The notes: generated from the letters alone by a model not told the origin. DNA of 64,000 nt from Sanderia malayensis (GCA_013076295.1 RQOL01000961.1:1-64000), one strand, 5' to 3'. Shown: positions 22,711 to 36,200, numbered from the stretch's first letter. Program-made: numbers and translations.

Positions 22711-24479
22711 ATGTTGTTGAAGGAACTCACAGTGATAGCATTGTTGTGCTATGTATTGGCACAGGCCACGCCAGTGAAGCACAAGCATGGAAAATCACAC
22801 AAATCGCAGGAAGCTGCAAAAACAACCGAGCAAGGAGGTATCAGTAGCATGCATTTTAATCTCGATACAATGAGCTATTAACAATAAGCTATTGTTTAGA
22901 CACAATAGCTTATTGTTTCTTCTATTGTTTTAAGAAGAACATTAGTCTGGAGGTTCTGAATTTACTATCTATATCTTACTTGCGGGGTATTACTGCATGA
23001 CGAAACCCGGCCAGAAATTGTCGGTATAAGCTTGGCATCTGGTCCCTGAAACTGTCAAATACAGTCAAATCTGCATAGTTCGAACTCGTGTAATTCGAAC
23101 TCTATCAAATTCGAACGAACTTCTCCGTCCCTTCAAGGATCACTAATGAACCAATTCTCATAAAACAAACCTCTATAATTCGAGCTTTTTGTAATTCGAA
23201 CATTTTTACGCTTCCCCAGGGTGTTCGAACTAGACAGACTGTAGTACAAACTCCCTTAAACAAATTTCCGAGCTAAGACATCACGATGGATGACGTTGGT
23301 TGTAGTTTCTTTACAAAATTCTTCGTTTTAGATTCACTACAATCATTGGGAGAGCAGTGGTACCAAACTTCGTTTAAGAAGAAAGGCAAGCACACCCACA
23401 AAGCACATAGGCGAACAATAGGAAAAATAGTTAACGAGGACCACCCTCGTAACAAAGACGGCGAGGGGAAGAAAGACGAGAAGAGCAAAAGTAACTCCCA
23501 AAAGAACAGCAACTCCCAAAAGAACATCAACTCCCAAAAGAACAGCAACTCCCAAAAGAACAGCAACTCCCAAAAGAACATCAACTCCCAAAAGAACAGC
23601 AACTCCCAAAAGAGCAGCAACTCCCAAAAGAACAGCAGCTTCCAAAAGAATAACAACTCTCAAAAGAGCAATAACTCTCAAAAGACCAAAAGCAACTCCC
23701 AAAAGAGCAAAAGCAACTCTCAAAAGAGCAGCAACAACTCTCAAAAGATCAAAAGCAACTCTAAAAATAACAAGAGCAACTCCCAGAAAAGCAAGAGTGT
23801 GAACGAAATAAATAGCAAAAGTATTGATCAAATCAAAAGTTTTTCTCGGCGCCCAAGCTTGTCGTCTCAAATTGATGAGAATGATAAGTTAATGGATGAA
23901 ACGACAGTGAGGGAATGGAAAGCAAAACAACAGAAAAAGAAAAAGGATGAAGAGAAAGAAGAGAAGGAAGAAAAGGAAGAGAAAGCCAAGGAAAAAGAAG
24001 AGAAAGCCAAGGAAAAGGAAGAGAAAGCCAAGGAAAAGGAACAACGAAATGACAAGAATAAGCAGCTGAAAGGGAAAAATGGTCAGCAGCAAAAAGCACA
24101 AAGTAATCAACAGCAAAAAACAAAAAATAATCAACAGCAAAAAGCAAAAAATGTTCAGCAACAGAAAGCACAAAATAATCAACAACAAAAAGCACAAAGT
24201 AATCAACAGCAAAAAGCAAGAAATGGTCAGCAGCAAAATGCACAAAATATTCAACAGCAAAATGCACAGAATAATCAATGGCAAAAAGGAAGAAATGGCC
24301 AGCAGCAAAATGCACAAAATATTCAACAGCAAAATGCACAGAATAATCAACGGCAAAAAGCAAGAAATGGCCAGCAGCAAAATGCACAAAATATTCAACA
24401 GCAAAATGCAAGAAATGGTCAGCAACAGAAAGCACAGAATAATCAACAGCAAAATGCACAAAATAATCAGCAGCAATAA
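22711..24479 (+). CDS. Secreted-family gene D: signal-peptide exon spliced to a low-complexity NSQK/NQQQKA exon
   Basis: Exon 1 (22711-22837) encodes signal peptide MLLKELTVIALLCYVLAQAT then VKHKHGKSHKSQ, and ends at a phase-1 donor (GGAG|GTATCA), like genes B and C. The next acceptor that keeps frame is TTCGTTTTAG at 23322-23331. It opens exon 2 (23332-24479), which reads DSLQSLGEQWYQTSFKKKGK, then HTHKAHRRT. About a dozen NSQKNS-type repeats follow, then a Lys/Glu block (KEKEEKA), then Gln/Asn repeats such as NQQQKAQNNQQQNAQ, to a stop at 24477-24479. The joined product is about 425 residues. The alternative is an unspliced ORF starting MDDVGCSF at 23286 without a signal peptide. The splice junction is inference from frame and phase; the intron contains a MITE. 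Confidence 0.55.
23060..23243 (-). mobile_element. TTCGAA-rich MITE at the inner end of the right arm
   Basis: Ends TACAGTCAAATCTGCATAGT and CTAGACAGACTGTA with a TA at each edge. The interior repeats TTCGAAC motifs and contains TCAAGGATCACTAATGAACC, shared with copies at 39083-39264 and 56783-56971. Noncoding. It sits in the proposed intron of gene D. Confidence 0.8.
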
Positions 24480-25223
24480 AGGAGCATGAAACAGCTACCA
24501 AGAGTAGTGGACAGCAAACAGCCACAATGAAATGAAGGCAAGGAGCAAGTAAATGTCAGCAGTTATAAGCTAATACCAAAGCCAAAACTGCAACAGTAAG
24601 CTTAGAAATAAATATAATAGAATGTAAGATATGCAGAGTAATTGAGCCAAAGTACTAAACAGATGTTAAGCATTGAACATAACATTGCCAGAACAATAAT
24701 TTAAGCTCAAAACTTATTAAAATGATCACAAAAGCTTATCACTTCACAATTCCTTAAAAATTCAGGTATAAACATGTTGATGTGTTAGTAAACTTGTGTG
24801 ATTGTGTTAGTAAATCTTATACTTAATGAAGTGTTTGAATTTAAAACAATTTTCACAAAAAAATATTTTAATCTGTCAATATGGCTTAATTAAATGAAAC
24901 AATCAACATTAAGATAATGTTTTGCTTCATTAGAGCTGGTTTCACTTAGTAACCAAAAGGAGCTATTCCAATCCTACCAAACTGCTAATTTTCAAAAGGC
25001 CAGCTAATTTTCAGCTCCATGGCACTCATGTTGCATTTGCATTTGGTAGCAATGCATAGCAATATGTGCATTCCTGACACTGCTTAACTCAATAAGCAGA
25101 CACCTTACTGCAACAGGCATTCGTCGCAAGGTAACTGTTGCAAAAGCACTTACCATTTATACCATGGTATTTGTTGAAAGCAGGCAACCAGTTGACTTAA
25201 CCTTTCAGCAGTAGATACAGGGT
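24480..25223. other. Intergenic, right arm
   Basis: Mirror of 13742-14484; convergent 3' ends of gene D and TMEM138. No gene seen. Confidence 0.6.
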
Positions 25224-26183
25224 CTAATGGACATTAGAAAACTCTTTCCGTATCCATTCCGAGTCTCTGTAATACCTTGGATCACCAAGTTTTAAAACTG
25301 TTCTTTTATACAAGTAATAATACAGAATAGATCCTAGGAAAAAATACATATGATATAAACCTTATGCTATTAACCATACATGCTATCCATATTATATGTT
25401 ATAGATATACTCTACTATAACTTATGTGAGGGTATTTCTTATGGATAGAAGACAGGTTGTGTTTGAACTTACCAACTCTTTGGAATACAAACAATGCTTG
25501 AAAGCCATCTTCCCAGATGTATTTACTTTTTGTATTCCACTTTTTCGTCTGCAAAAAGGAGACACGTTGCGAGAGTTAGTAAGAAGTTGAAATATGAAAT
25601 CCAGGTAAAGTCGAGACGAACACGAAACGAAAAGTGTGGGAACATTTCTGAACAGCACTTGTTTATCTGTAACGGCCACGCCCCCTATGTTCTTCAAAGG
25701 CTGTGCAAAGACCCACATAGTACAAAAGTGCAGAAAATTCAAATAAAAATCGTTCTTACCACCGTCCAAACATGCAGTCCAACTGAGAGGGCCAAGTAAA
25801 GAACAGTGAAAACAATAGTTGTCTTGAATTTACGAACGAGAAGATAAACGAGTCCAGCTTGGAATATATACGTGTTGAAGAACATGAGAAACAGCACAAT
25901 GAGTGCAAACACAAGACAGACATCTTGGATTCTGAAGAAAACAAGAAAACACCTTTAAAGCATGATCATGCTGCGTTGTTTGAAGCCCTTCCTGTCGAAG
26001 ACATAAAGTAGGCCTAATGTCATTCCTATCAACTTCATCATGCTCAAAAATATACTTACACAAATATGACTAGCAGTACTACATTGCTTTCTTGAAAAGT
26101 AAAGCGAACGCGTTTATGCATACGTCGATGAACAGTAGAAATAGCTGTAAGTACACTACTGAGCGATATCTTGAAACTTGCAT
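25224..26183 (-). CDS. TMEM138: TMEM138, right copy (one base short in exon 1)
   Basis: Mirror of the gene at 12785-13741. Exon 2 reads cleanly here ([20 protein letters not shown] then [20 protein letters not shown]), with all four membrane segments expected for the family. Exon 1 lacks one T in a run of five near 26098, which shifts ALLFQES into a stop; the left arm has that T. So each copy is broken at a place where the other is whole. Four exons, all GT-AG, about 163 residues when read through, as in vertebrates. Confidence 0.88.
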
Positions 26184-26646
26184 CACAAATGAGTCGCATG
26201 CGAAGAAAGTTTCGGCCTTTGAGAAAGCATTTGTGTTTGTTGTGAAGTTTTGTGTCAAGGGTAAAGGAATGCTGCTGTAGGACACTCTCCCACCTTTCCA
26301 AACTTTATTGTGGGACAGATAATACAATGGCGCAATTGTGAAATCGACCGTTATTAAAGAGATCAGTAGATAGAGATGAAAAATTTTCCAGGCAATAAAG
26401 CATTGTATTATAAGAGAAGCTTGATTATGATAAAATTCAACAAGTGTACAATGTCATTTATGATACAGTACATTACAAAGATACCTCACGAGCCCGAGAA
26501 CTCCCTCCTTTGCATTGCAATACTCCCAGACGGGTAAAATTAACTCTTAAGATTATCCGAGAAAATTTTAAAAGCATAATATACGCAGATCTTAAGGACA
26601 ATATTATCCTATCGCATATAATAATTGAATGGCCGATGTTGATTGT
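26184..26646. other. PPP6C to TMEM138 spacer, right arm
   Basis: Mirror of 12319-12784. No gene seen. Confidence 0.6.
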
Positions 26647-29115
26647 CTACAAAAAGTATGGTGATGCATTTCTGACAGGTACAACTCTTTCTGTGTCTGG
26701 TACAGCACTAAACAACTTTGCTTCACGGTGATTGGCATCAGTGAAGTCCAGAACGGCAGCTATGTTGCCACAGCGATAACAGTAGTTTGGTGCAGACCAA
26801 ACTGTGACAAGGTGACAATCAAACATGTACTTGAAGCCTTCGTGTACCAGCTGGTGGGCTCTGCATATCAAACTCAATTTATTTGTTGCATTGAACTGCA
26901 ATGCAAAAATACCAGGGTCTTAATTCAGTCATTAATTACATCACACATCAAGGGGCTCTACCTTTTCAAAGTTTTACCGCACATCAATCTAAATCAATGC
27001 TTCATGTCCAGCAATGCGAAGAAAATCAATATACATAGTTTATTACGTTCAGTATAACACAGAAACATCTAGGAAGGAAGGCTATGAAGAAATATCTCAC
27101 CTCATTGGCAACCTTGGCCCCAAACAGCCAGCCGGCACCTCTCGGGCTGACAGCCCATGTCTCAACATCCTCTGGATCAGACCAAACTAGATTTGCAATG
27201 AAGTTAAGCAAAACAATTTGTCCTTGGACAGTTTTTGCCTTGAGTTTATCTATGAATATCTACAAATTCATCCTTGTTTTTTCTGCTAATAACTTCCATT
27301 GTAGCTCAAAATCATTGAAAATAATATTCATGAAAAGGATATCACAAAATGCCCCTTTGTGTGGTATCTCTACATTTCTCTCAATGGTTCGTATCTGCAA
27401 TAGAAGCAAAATAGACAGGGTGAAATGGTCAACAAAGTGTGAGTTATCTGTGATTAAAATAAGTTGACTTTTAACAAGGTTGAACTGAATGTATTTACTT
27501 GATCTATCGTTCGAATGTCGGGTGACAAGCCTCCATGCACACACAAAACCTCTTCATCAATTATCTAAAAAAAAACAGAATAGCTCACAGAAATCAAAAT
27601 TACCAGGATTGTACTGCATTGAGGTTTGGGAGATCTAAAGACAAGACAAGTGATTCATACTTACAGCTGCTATTGTAAGAAGATCAAACACTCTACAGCA
27701 ATATCTCCAAGCATTGGCATTTCCATACTTTGACATGCATTCATCTAAAGCAAAACATTGTACACTCACTTAATAGTTTATTGATCATTTTTATTAAGCT
27801 TAAAATTTGTTGAAGCTTAATAAAATTTGTTTCGCTGTTTAGTAACCAGCTTTTTCTTTGACGTATTATTCTAATATGTTAAAGACATCAATTGCACCGT
27901 TGAAGTGAGGGATAGATCAGGAAAGGATACCGTAAAATCCGTAAACTTGTGTAATCTGTCTACTCTCGTGGTTTCCTCTGAGAAGAGTGATTCTATCAGG
28001 CCATCTGTCAAGCAATCAAAAAATAAAATATAAGACCTCATCACTAAACCTATAGTTTCAATTTACCCAAAAAATACCCATGTAATTATTTCTATACAAA
28101 GAAATGATCATTAAACTATTCATACAATAATGAAAGAAAAATTTCGAAGGCTTCAAATATAGTTGACTCTTGCTATCTCAACCTGGATGGAAATTGAAGA
28201 TTTGGTCAATATATAAAGAGATACTTGAAGAAACAAGTTTTGGTTTATGTTGCTGGAAAGTAATGTTCTGTTCAAGGTCAGTGGGATATTTGAAATGACA
28301 AGAGACAGCTGAAAATAGCGCAACACACTTTGCTTTTAGTGTAAGAAGTCTTGTCCACGTTTCAAGGCTGTAATATCCTCTGTCAACAAAGTCACCCTAA
28401 ATGAAAATGATATCATTTACAATGTTTACTAAATAGTTTTAGCAATGGACTCGCTAAATATGAGAGTAACAACCATTCAAACAAAAGTATGGCTTAATAA
28501 CCTGGTTACTATATAAGATAATCTAGAATAATAATAGAAGCACCTGGTTTTGAGATAATTCATAGCTCCTTGTTGTGGTTAAAGCAACATTTTACCATCC
28601 AAAATGTCTAAATAACTCACCATAAATACATAAGATGTATCTGGAATCTGGCCTCCAGTCTGAAACAACTCTTCTAGATCATAAAACTAAATACGCAAAA
28701 GAGAAATCACATTTTAATCAAATGCTTTGTTGTCTCGCATCGCATTACATTTGTATTTTAGCTCATCATATCCAATTAATGACTTATATTTGTCGCATAC
28801 CTGTCCATGGATGTCTCCACAAACAGTAACGGGCGTCTGTACAGGCTGCACATTTGATTCTTCCAATAAAAGATCACTAACATAATCGCATAAGCACTGT
28901 AGAACACAAATTATGATTTCAATTAGGATTCTCATCTGCTCGCTTTCGCACAGGCTCACCTGAGACTTGCAATATGACTAAAATTGTGAAGCCAAAAATC
29001 GCGAAAACGGTGTTTTTGAGCATTGTAGCTGCTAATACGTTACCTTCAAGTCGTTTTCTGGTAAATATTTACATTCTTTTGCAATTTCGATCCAGCGATC
29101 AATATCTATCGTCAT
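26647..29115 (-). CDS. PPP6C: Protein phosphatase 6 catalytic subunit, right copy
   Basis: Mirror copy of the gene at 9838-12318, with the same ten exons and the same metallophosphatase motifs (GDIHGQ, GDFVDRG, GNHESRQ, HGGLSPD). Start ATG is at 29113-29115 and stop at 26647. The differences I noticed are in introns or flanks, for example one fewer A just upstream of the ATG. If both arms are real the animal has two nearly identical PPP6C genes in opposite orientation; if not, this is the other allele. Confidence 0.95.
27193..27342 (-). other. U12-type intron in PPP6C, right copy
   Basis: Same 150-base intron as at 11623-11772, with identical ATATCCTTTT start and TTTTGCTTAAC branch site. It differs by a few bases just after the donor (TTTCATGA versus TTTTACGA). 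Confidence 0.72.
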
Positions 29116-30279
29116 TTAATTCGATACACCTGGAAAAGTTCACATAAAATAGGCAGTCCTTCCTTACTCGAGTTGACTTCGAATTTGAGATAAAGTATGC
29201 ACCACGATAATCTTCCCAGTACGGATCCCGTGTTCAAGCCCAACCTCGTTTTGATAACAAGAAGAAAATTCCATGAAAGACCATATTTTTGCTTTTCATT
29301 AATTCAAAGAATTATAACTCATCTATGGTAGTTTTTAACATAGAAGGTAATTCAGTCACGGAAATCTATATACAATATTTAGATCTCTTACAAAGTATAT
29401 ATATATATATGGCTATGTGAATGCTGCTTTATTTACATGTCTAATTCTTATCAGAAATAAGATATTAAAGTAATGTGGTATTATCTTGCAGGGTTCTGCA
29501 GGGTTCAGGATAGATTTAGCAACAACCGGTGAGAATTTTAATTGCACAGGGAGTAACAGTAACCTCTGGTTCATGTATTTTGAAAGCTACGCATGAAATT
29601 TCGGGAAAATTCAATGGATTATATCAGAAATGAACAAGCTTCTTTTTCAACAATAACTTATAAAGTTCACATCGTCTACACAATCCAAGAAACACATTCA
29701 ACATGACAAATATAAAAAATTCTATGAATTCCAACTTCATAAATCTCACAGAAGAATTTCCATATTTGCCTCATTGCACTGTATCATTCATGTGTGTCAA
29801 ATCAAGACATTCTCCATTTCCTCAGATATTTTAACCAGCTTGTATTGTGTACTGTCATCTTGGACATCAAATAAAATCAACAGCACAGCGGACGAGTTTA
29901 ACTCATTGCCGACAGTCATGTGGAAAGGTGGGAGAGACAAGGAGCTTTGTTTGGGCCAAACAGGGCCATTTTAATGGCCTATTCCTTTTGTCATCTCACA
30001 TTTGCTCGACGCCGTTTCTGTTGAGTGTTCAATAAAGGAGGCCCATGACCTAAACAGAAAACCGATGATCATTATTCGAAAGAAATCCATATTTATTTTA
30101 TTCAACAAATAACGTTTCTCAATTTTTTGTACAACTAATATTCAACCTTTTATTGAACCTCACAACTCCCCTTAAAACAATGCTGTTCTATCAATCATAT
30201 CCTTGATATAATCATGCAAAAGAAACTTGGTTGATTAACACTGTTTCTAGAGGCAGCTTTGTTTGGGAGAAGAGAGAAA
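29116..30279. other. FAM149B1-like gene to PPP6C spacer, right arm
   Basis: Mirror of 8670-9837. Holds the likely PPP6C promoter and the 3' UTR of the FAM149B1-like gene. No other gene seen. Confidence 0.6.
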
Positions 30280-33200
30280 TCAAGAACCTAAGCAAAATTT
30301 GCAACATCCTAATCGTCCCAAGACTTTTGCCCAACATTGTTGCACAATAGAAAATAGCGCGAAGAAACGCGGTATATTAACCACGAATCGATACCACAAT
30401 GACAGACACAGGCTGGACAGAAATATCAACAACAGAAACCTACCCCACATTACAAGATCATCTAATTCTTCCACGTCGTCGTCAAAGGAGACAGTTTTAC
30501 TGTTGTGGCTGTGAGTTCCGACTGGCATGCTGATTCCATGTAATACTCCTATGGTCGTATCGTTGTTCTGATCGCTGAATCCCGACGTGGAGTTGCTCAT
30601 CGTTGATAAAAGCGAAACGTTCGCATGCATTGAAGGCCGCTTTGCATCGTTCAACATTGTTTCAGACTACAAGAGATAAGCAAATGAGATGCGACATGTT
30701 AATGTAACAACATTGCTGTTCAATTATCAATTCAAGATGACTTAGATTCTATTGTTAAAGGGCTGATCAAAACTACGGAGAGTTTAGGGCAAGGTGCAAG
30801 AAAATAAAACGAAGCTTAATTATGACGTCATGAAACTAAAATAATCGTTGTTGTTGTTGATCTTGATTCGAAGCCAAACCACCAGCTATGCTAAAAATAT
30901 ATTAGCTGGGTGGTTTGGGGTAATTTACCTCCTAGCTTCGGCGGGCCAGGGAATGACACCTATACCTACAATTATCTATATAATTTTATCGGTTCTCTCA
31001 TATTCACCCAAACTTTGTTCAGTGTTTATCATTGAGAGGCAATAGAGATGCTTGTATGGCAACGTTGTCATGTACAACTATCTGTTGTCTCTATCTATTT
31101 TATAATGGACATAGCTTTCAGTCTGTTAGTAGGGATACTAATGAAAATGTCAAACCTACTCGAAACGTATGCGTCGTGTTCGGCCTTGAGTCTGGGGTGA
31201 TTGCAATCTTCTCCTTATGCGGAGCACGTCTAAATGAGACAGGACTCCATTGAAAGGCTTGTAGCAATGACAAGGTAAGTATGTAATAAGAGAGGGAGAA
31301 GGGAGGTATAAACAAGGAAAGGAAAACAAATAGGGTGAGAGGGATAGAAAGCATTTCGGCAACATATTCACCTTGTTTCATTAATGGCAGCGCTGGATGC
31401 TCTCTTGCTGTTCTGAACCGAACGTGATTTCTGAAAGAATTGAAAGCATTCAACAACGTTGAAATAACAGAAAGACAAATAGATATGAACTCACGCTGAT
31501 AAGAATGGTAGATTTGATAATTTTGTATTTGTACCGAATGGCAACAGATATGAAGTTACGCATGTTCTTGGTCAGTGCAGGAAGGGCTGGGGGTATGTGG
31601 GGGGGAGGGGGGGGGTACAAGAGTAAAGACGACTTACCGGGCTTTTCGTTCTATCTTTTGACATTGTCGTCAGCATGTCAGTTTGGTCGAGTCGCTCTAT
31701 TGGAGGCAATGCTCCAGTTTTTGAGCTCCTGAACATAGACAAACATTCTTATACTACACTGCAGTGTACATTGTATTCCAAAAGATACACTCAGCATATA
31801 GCTGAAAGTATGCAGTGCACAAAGACAAAGCACACATAGTGTACCGTATTACACAGAATTAAATAGTAGACGGTTAGCACATGATGCAAAGTTTTCAGTG
31901 CAGTGAATCATACAGTTAGTCACAATCTGTTTGCTAATCTGCGGGTAGCAAGCAACCAAAAGCAACTCACCACATCTGTGGGGAAAGTCCCGAGAAATTA
32001 CCCATCGGCACGCGGTGATCACCAGCCGTGTGTAACCTCGTTCCGCGGACAATTTCACCAATTACGTCATTCTCCTGCAGCAAGAATTTGAGAACGACGC
32101 TATAGCATAAGGATAATCTGAAAGCATGTTAATCAAAGGTATGTCCCCAGTGGAACAAAGAAAATCAGCATAGTTGCTCAACGCAGCATGGAGACATAGA
32201 GAAAGAGAGAGCAGTCTAAAGATAACTATACCTGAACTCCGGGAGTTTTCAATCGATCCATCGGTTGAAGCGGCTGAAGTCTACCTGACCTAAAACATCA
32301 ACACAGTGGAAAATAAATCACTAACCAATACAGACTGCATGCAATTCTTACTGTAGGCCCAGTGCTAGCAGTTAGTAGGTAGCGTTTTCTCGAATAAACC
32401 AACTCTCACCGTTTAGTTCCTTTCGATGACATTTTGCCGTAAAGTTGAAAATCGGAGTAGTGAGCACCTATGGAGTGGTGCGGAACTTTCGAAGAATGGA
32501 AGGTGCTAGAAATTGGTCGAAGCTAAGGAAGAAAATGCGATCATTCTATTACAATGTTTCTCTTAACAATTTCAAGCAAGCAAGCACTACTTCTCAGCTG
32601 CCAAACAAGTTGGCTGACACAATATAAATTCCTTAATGATGATAAGAATACACCAACTATATACAACAACTTTTCGTTGGTCCTACCTGGTCTCTCGATA
32701 AAGGTGGAACATTGTCGTCATCTCGAGGTCTGGGGAGAAAGAGACAAGAAAATTTACTGACGTAATGATTTGCTTAGTAAACAAACAAGATAACAAAGTA
32801 GATTGACTCTTTTATTGGAGTAACTGGGCATAATTGTGGCCATTACCTCCAACAACTAAGCCGGACAGCAGAAGAGTAGTGGACTGTATACAATGCATCC
32901 TATTTATACTTACGGTACTGCCGAGGTGCAAGTGTCCCTCTGTCGCAATGAAAGAGATCGAATCAGCATGAGTTCTTGAAGAGAGGCAGCCTCGTTCGTG
33001 TAATTAGAAACTGAACTGTTTGTTTTCAGACCCATCTGAAATAAAAAGGGCATCAGATTATAATACAACAATATATCACCGTCTTTCCTGTGATCTACCT
33101 AGCAAACAAGCAAATCAAATTGGAGAAAGCCATATCTTTCATGCCAGAGATTGCATGCTCCAGTAATAAATTAGAGAATAGATGCCCTAACTACTAAACT

Positions 33201-36200
33201 AGAAAGTGTACGCTCTATCTATCAAACTAGAGATTGCATTTACCTGAGAAGACAGAGGAGGCATTCGAAATGAAGAGTCCCTTGAGAAGGTTCGCACATT
33301 AGAATAGTCTAATCCTCGATCCAACCGCTGTACGTGCGCAGGTAGAGTGTTCTTGTGATATTCTGTAAAGAAACATACATATTAGAGAATTATATAAGGA
33401 CAGAAATACAAGCTGTATTCCACAAGATAGTTTAACAATTACATCGATCACGTATCAGTTATACATCGCTGCATTGGAGAATATTTAGCTACAACACACC
33501 TTTAACAAAACGCTTGTTGTATAGTTGCAGGAGTCCTCTCAGTCCTTGAAGGATCTGCGAAACAAGACATCGAATTGAAAAAGTGCAATTAGAGCTTCAA
33601 AAACTAACAGCTCGCCAATATAAGATAGTTTGCACAGCTTCGATGCAACTGGATATAAATTTACGTGGCTATGTCAACAACCAGCAGCAGTTAAAAGGCA
33701 AATCAAATTGGTAATAAAATTAATTAAAAATTAAAATCGAGACATGTTGGTGCTAAAATAACCAAAACAAACTGCCAAAGCGTCACATGATTCTTCAAAT
33801 AAACGCCTAGGCATTTCTGGGGCGTTAATTACTTAAGTCACGCAGGTATATAACTACAAGAGGCGTTTAAAAAGAGGCGCTTATCAAGAGCTTTATGGTA
33901 ATAGAAGATACCTCTTCCCAAAGACGGTCAAAGGCTTCGTTGATAATGTTGTCGGTTGCAAATGCATTGGGGGTGACAGGCGGGTATCCACATTGTTTAT
34001 TTCGCTCGTTCTTTCGAAGGTCCTTTGCTTTCTCTATCGGTTCACTGTAGAAAGAGTATACATACTATACATAAACTATCGTCTAGCGCAATATGCTATA
34101 GAGAAGCGTAACGTGGACACTATGCAACTTTTACTAGCAAGGAATTCGGGTTATATTTCACTGTGGTGTGGTATATCGCGGTACGCAGAGGTATGGCCAC
34201 ATGTAGACGTTATTACTGCCATTGTCTGCTGTAGAACACGTCAAGTATTGGTCACGTGGCAAAGCATAACACGCAACAAAGATGCACTGACAACATAAAA
34301 GCGCACTTTGAAAATAATATACAGTGAGCCCTGTATGTAACGGACACCTATGGGATAGGTCATTCTGCGAGTTGCAGACAGGCATCGCTTGTATAGAGAG
34401 TGGCCAATTTTGTTTGGGACACAAATGGTTGTATGTTGATTAGATATGTCCGTTAATAGAGGTTCCACTGTATTGTTTTGGATACGTACGCGCTATCGTA
34501 GGCAAAGAACTCTTCCAAGTTTCCATCGACTGCGAAAATCTCCTCCTCAAGGTGTGCGTACGGATGTGGTTCTTCTGCGAAAACAAAACAGGGTTAAGAT
34601 GCAACACTTTAGCGCAGGAAAGAATACACATAATCTGCATCTCTACGTCTACAACCAATCAACCAATACAACACTATGGCTAAGACAGAGAGCGTTAAAA
34701 TTTGAGCTATGGAGGTACCTTCGAAACTTGGGCTCTTTGAAAATGTTGGCGCCGTTGAGGCTTCGACTTTCAGACCAGAAACAGAAAGGCTGCAAATAAG
34801 AAAACTCGAATCAGCTAAGCTGCATGAAGTCTGAGAAATCTATCTTTTGTAATAGCACTGGGTACACCGTCACGGTGCTTACATACAACATGAAATGTAC
34901 CTCATGTAAGTATTAGATAAACTAAGGGGGCATAGCTCAGGTACAATATAAAGTGGCGGAGTCCACAGAAATCCAGAAAGCATAACCTTGATAAAACGGG
35001 AAATAAGACATGGCTCAGGTAGCATGTGGAGCTGACCGAAATTAAAAAGGCATAGCTAAGATTAGAGCTCGCACATCAAATACTTCAAATGAAGGTAGAT
35101 AGATGCTACACGCAGACTGATTTGGAGTAATATTATGTCTATACTTGCCCGTTGAAAGCATTGGCAAATGTTTCCGTTTTGACGTCATCGAGCGAAACTG
35201 CCGTAGCGGCGGTGTCTGGTCTATAGATCATAGCAGGCTTATCGATGCAATCCATGACAATCACTTGTGTTCCACTGTCAACAGGGGGCAACAGCTGCTT
35301 GCCGAGAATCCTGCAACGAGACACAAAGCCTGTCACAATCTAATGCCAATCAGGGACATAAGCATATGCTGTAATGGTCCCAATAAAAATACTCGTCTTT
35401 CAATTGTATCATTGTAAGTTTTTATCAGAGATTTTTACATGTTGAAGGGTTAATTTGTGTTTAAATAATATTAAATGAAAAAAGCAGAGATAAAAAAAAG
35501 GCAAAACGTACCCCTCTCTAACCTTATTACTTGAATAAAGACTCCATACGCAGTTAGTTGGTTTTATTAAAGACCCGGGGCGTTTATTAAAGAAGTAGCT
35601 GATTATCTGGTCAAGATAAATAGATCTAAAATAAAACCCGTACGTAACAAACAACGTTGGGATCAATGACTTTGCCCGTAGTAAAGTGGTGTGTCACATG
35701 CATAGAACTTTCTTTTGCAAAGGGATGACAAATATTGAAACAAAAATGTGTCCCTTGTATACAAGTGTCCGTTGTATAGAGGGGTCCGTTGTATACAGAT
35801 GTACGTTGTATACAATAGGGTTTCCATTGTATTAAATTATAGGAATATAGGAAAATTAATATTACCGCATGTGGTGAAATGTTGTGGCCCATTCTTTGCA
35901 CTCCACCGTGATAGGATCGGTTCCTGGTGGAAAAAGAGACAAAGAGTACACGTTAATGCTGCCTCATCGTAACATCACTCAAACCAATGCCTGGCATGCA
36001 ATAGGTAGTCTAAATAACTAATCAGAGATTCATCAGACAACAGTGGACACCCTATGGGTCTTGTACGAGGCAGCAAGCGTCGAGTAGCCATGGGCAACAT
36101 GGAATATATAAATATCAAAGAAAGTGGAAACATGAGTTGGTAAACAAAGATTCGCGTGGCAAGCCTCTGTTGATAAAGCTGAATAATAAGCAGCTTAGTA

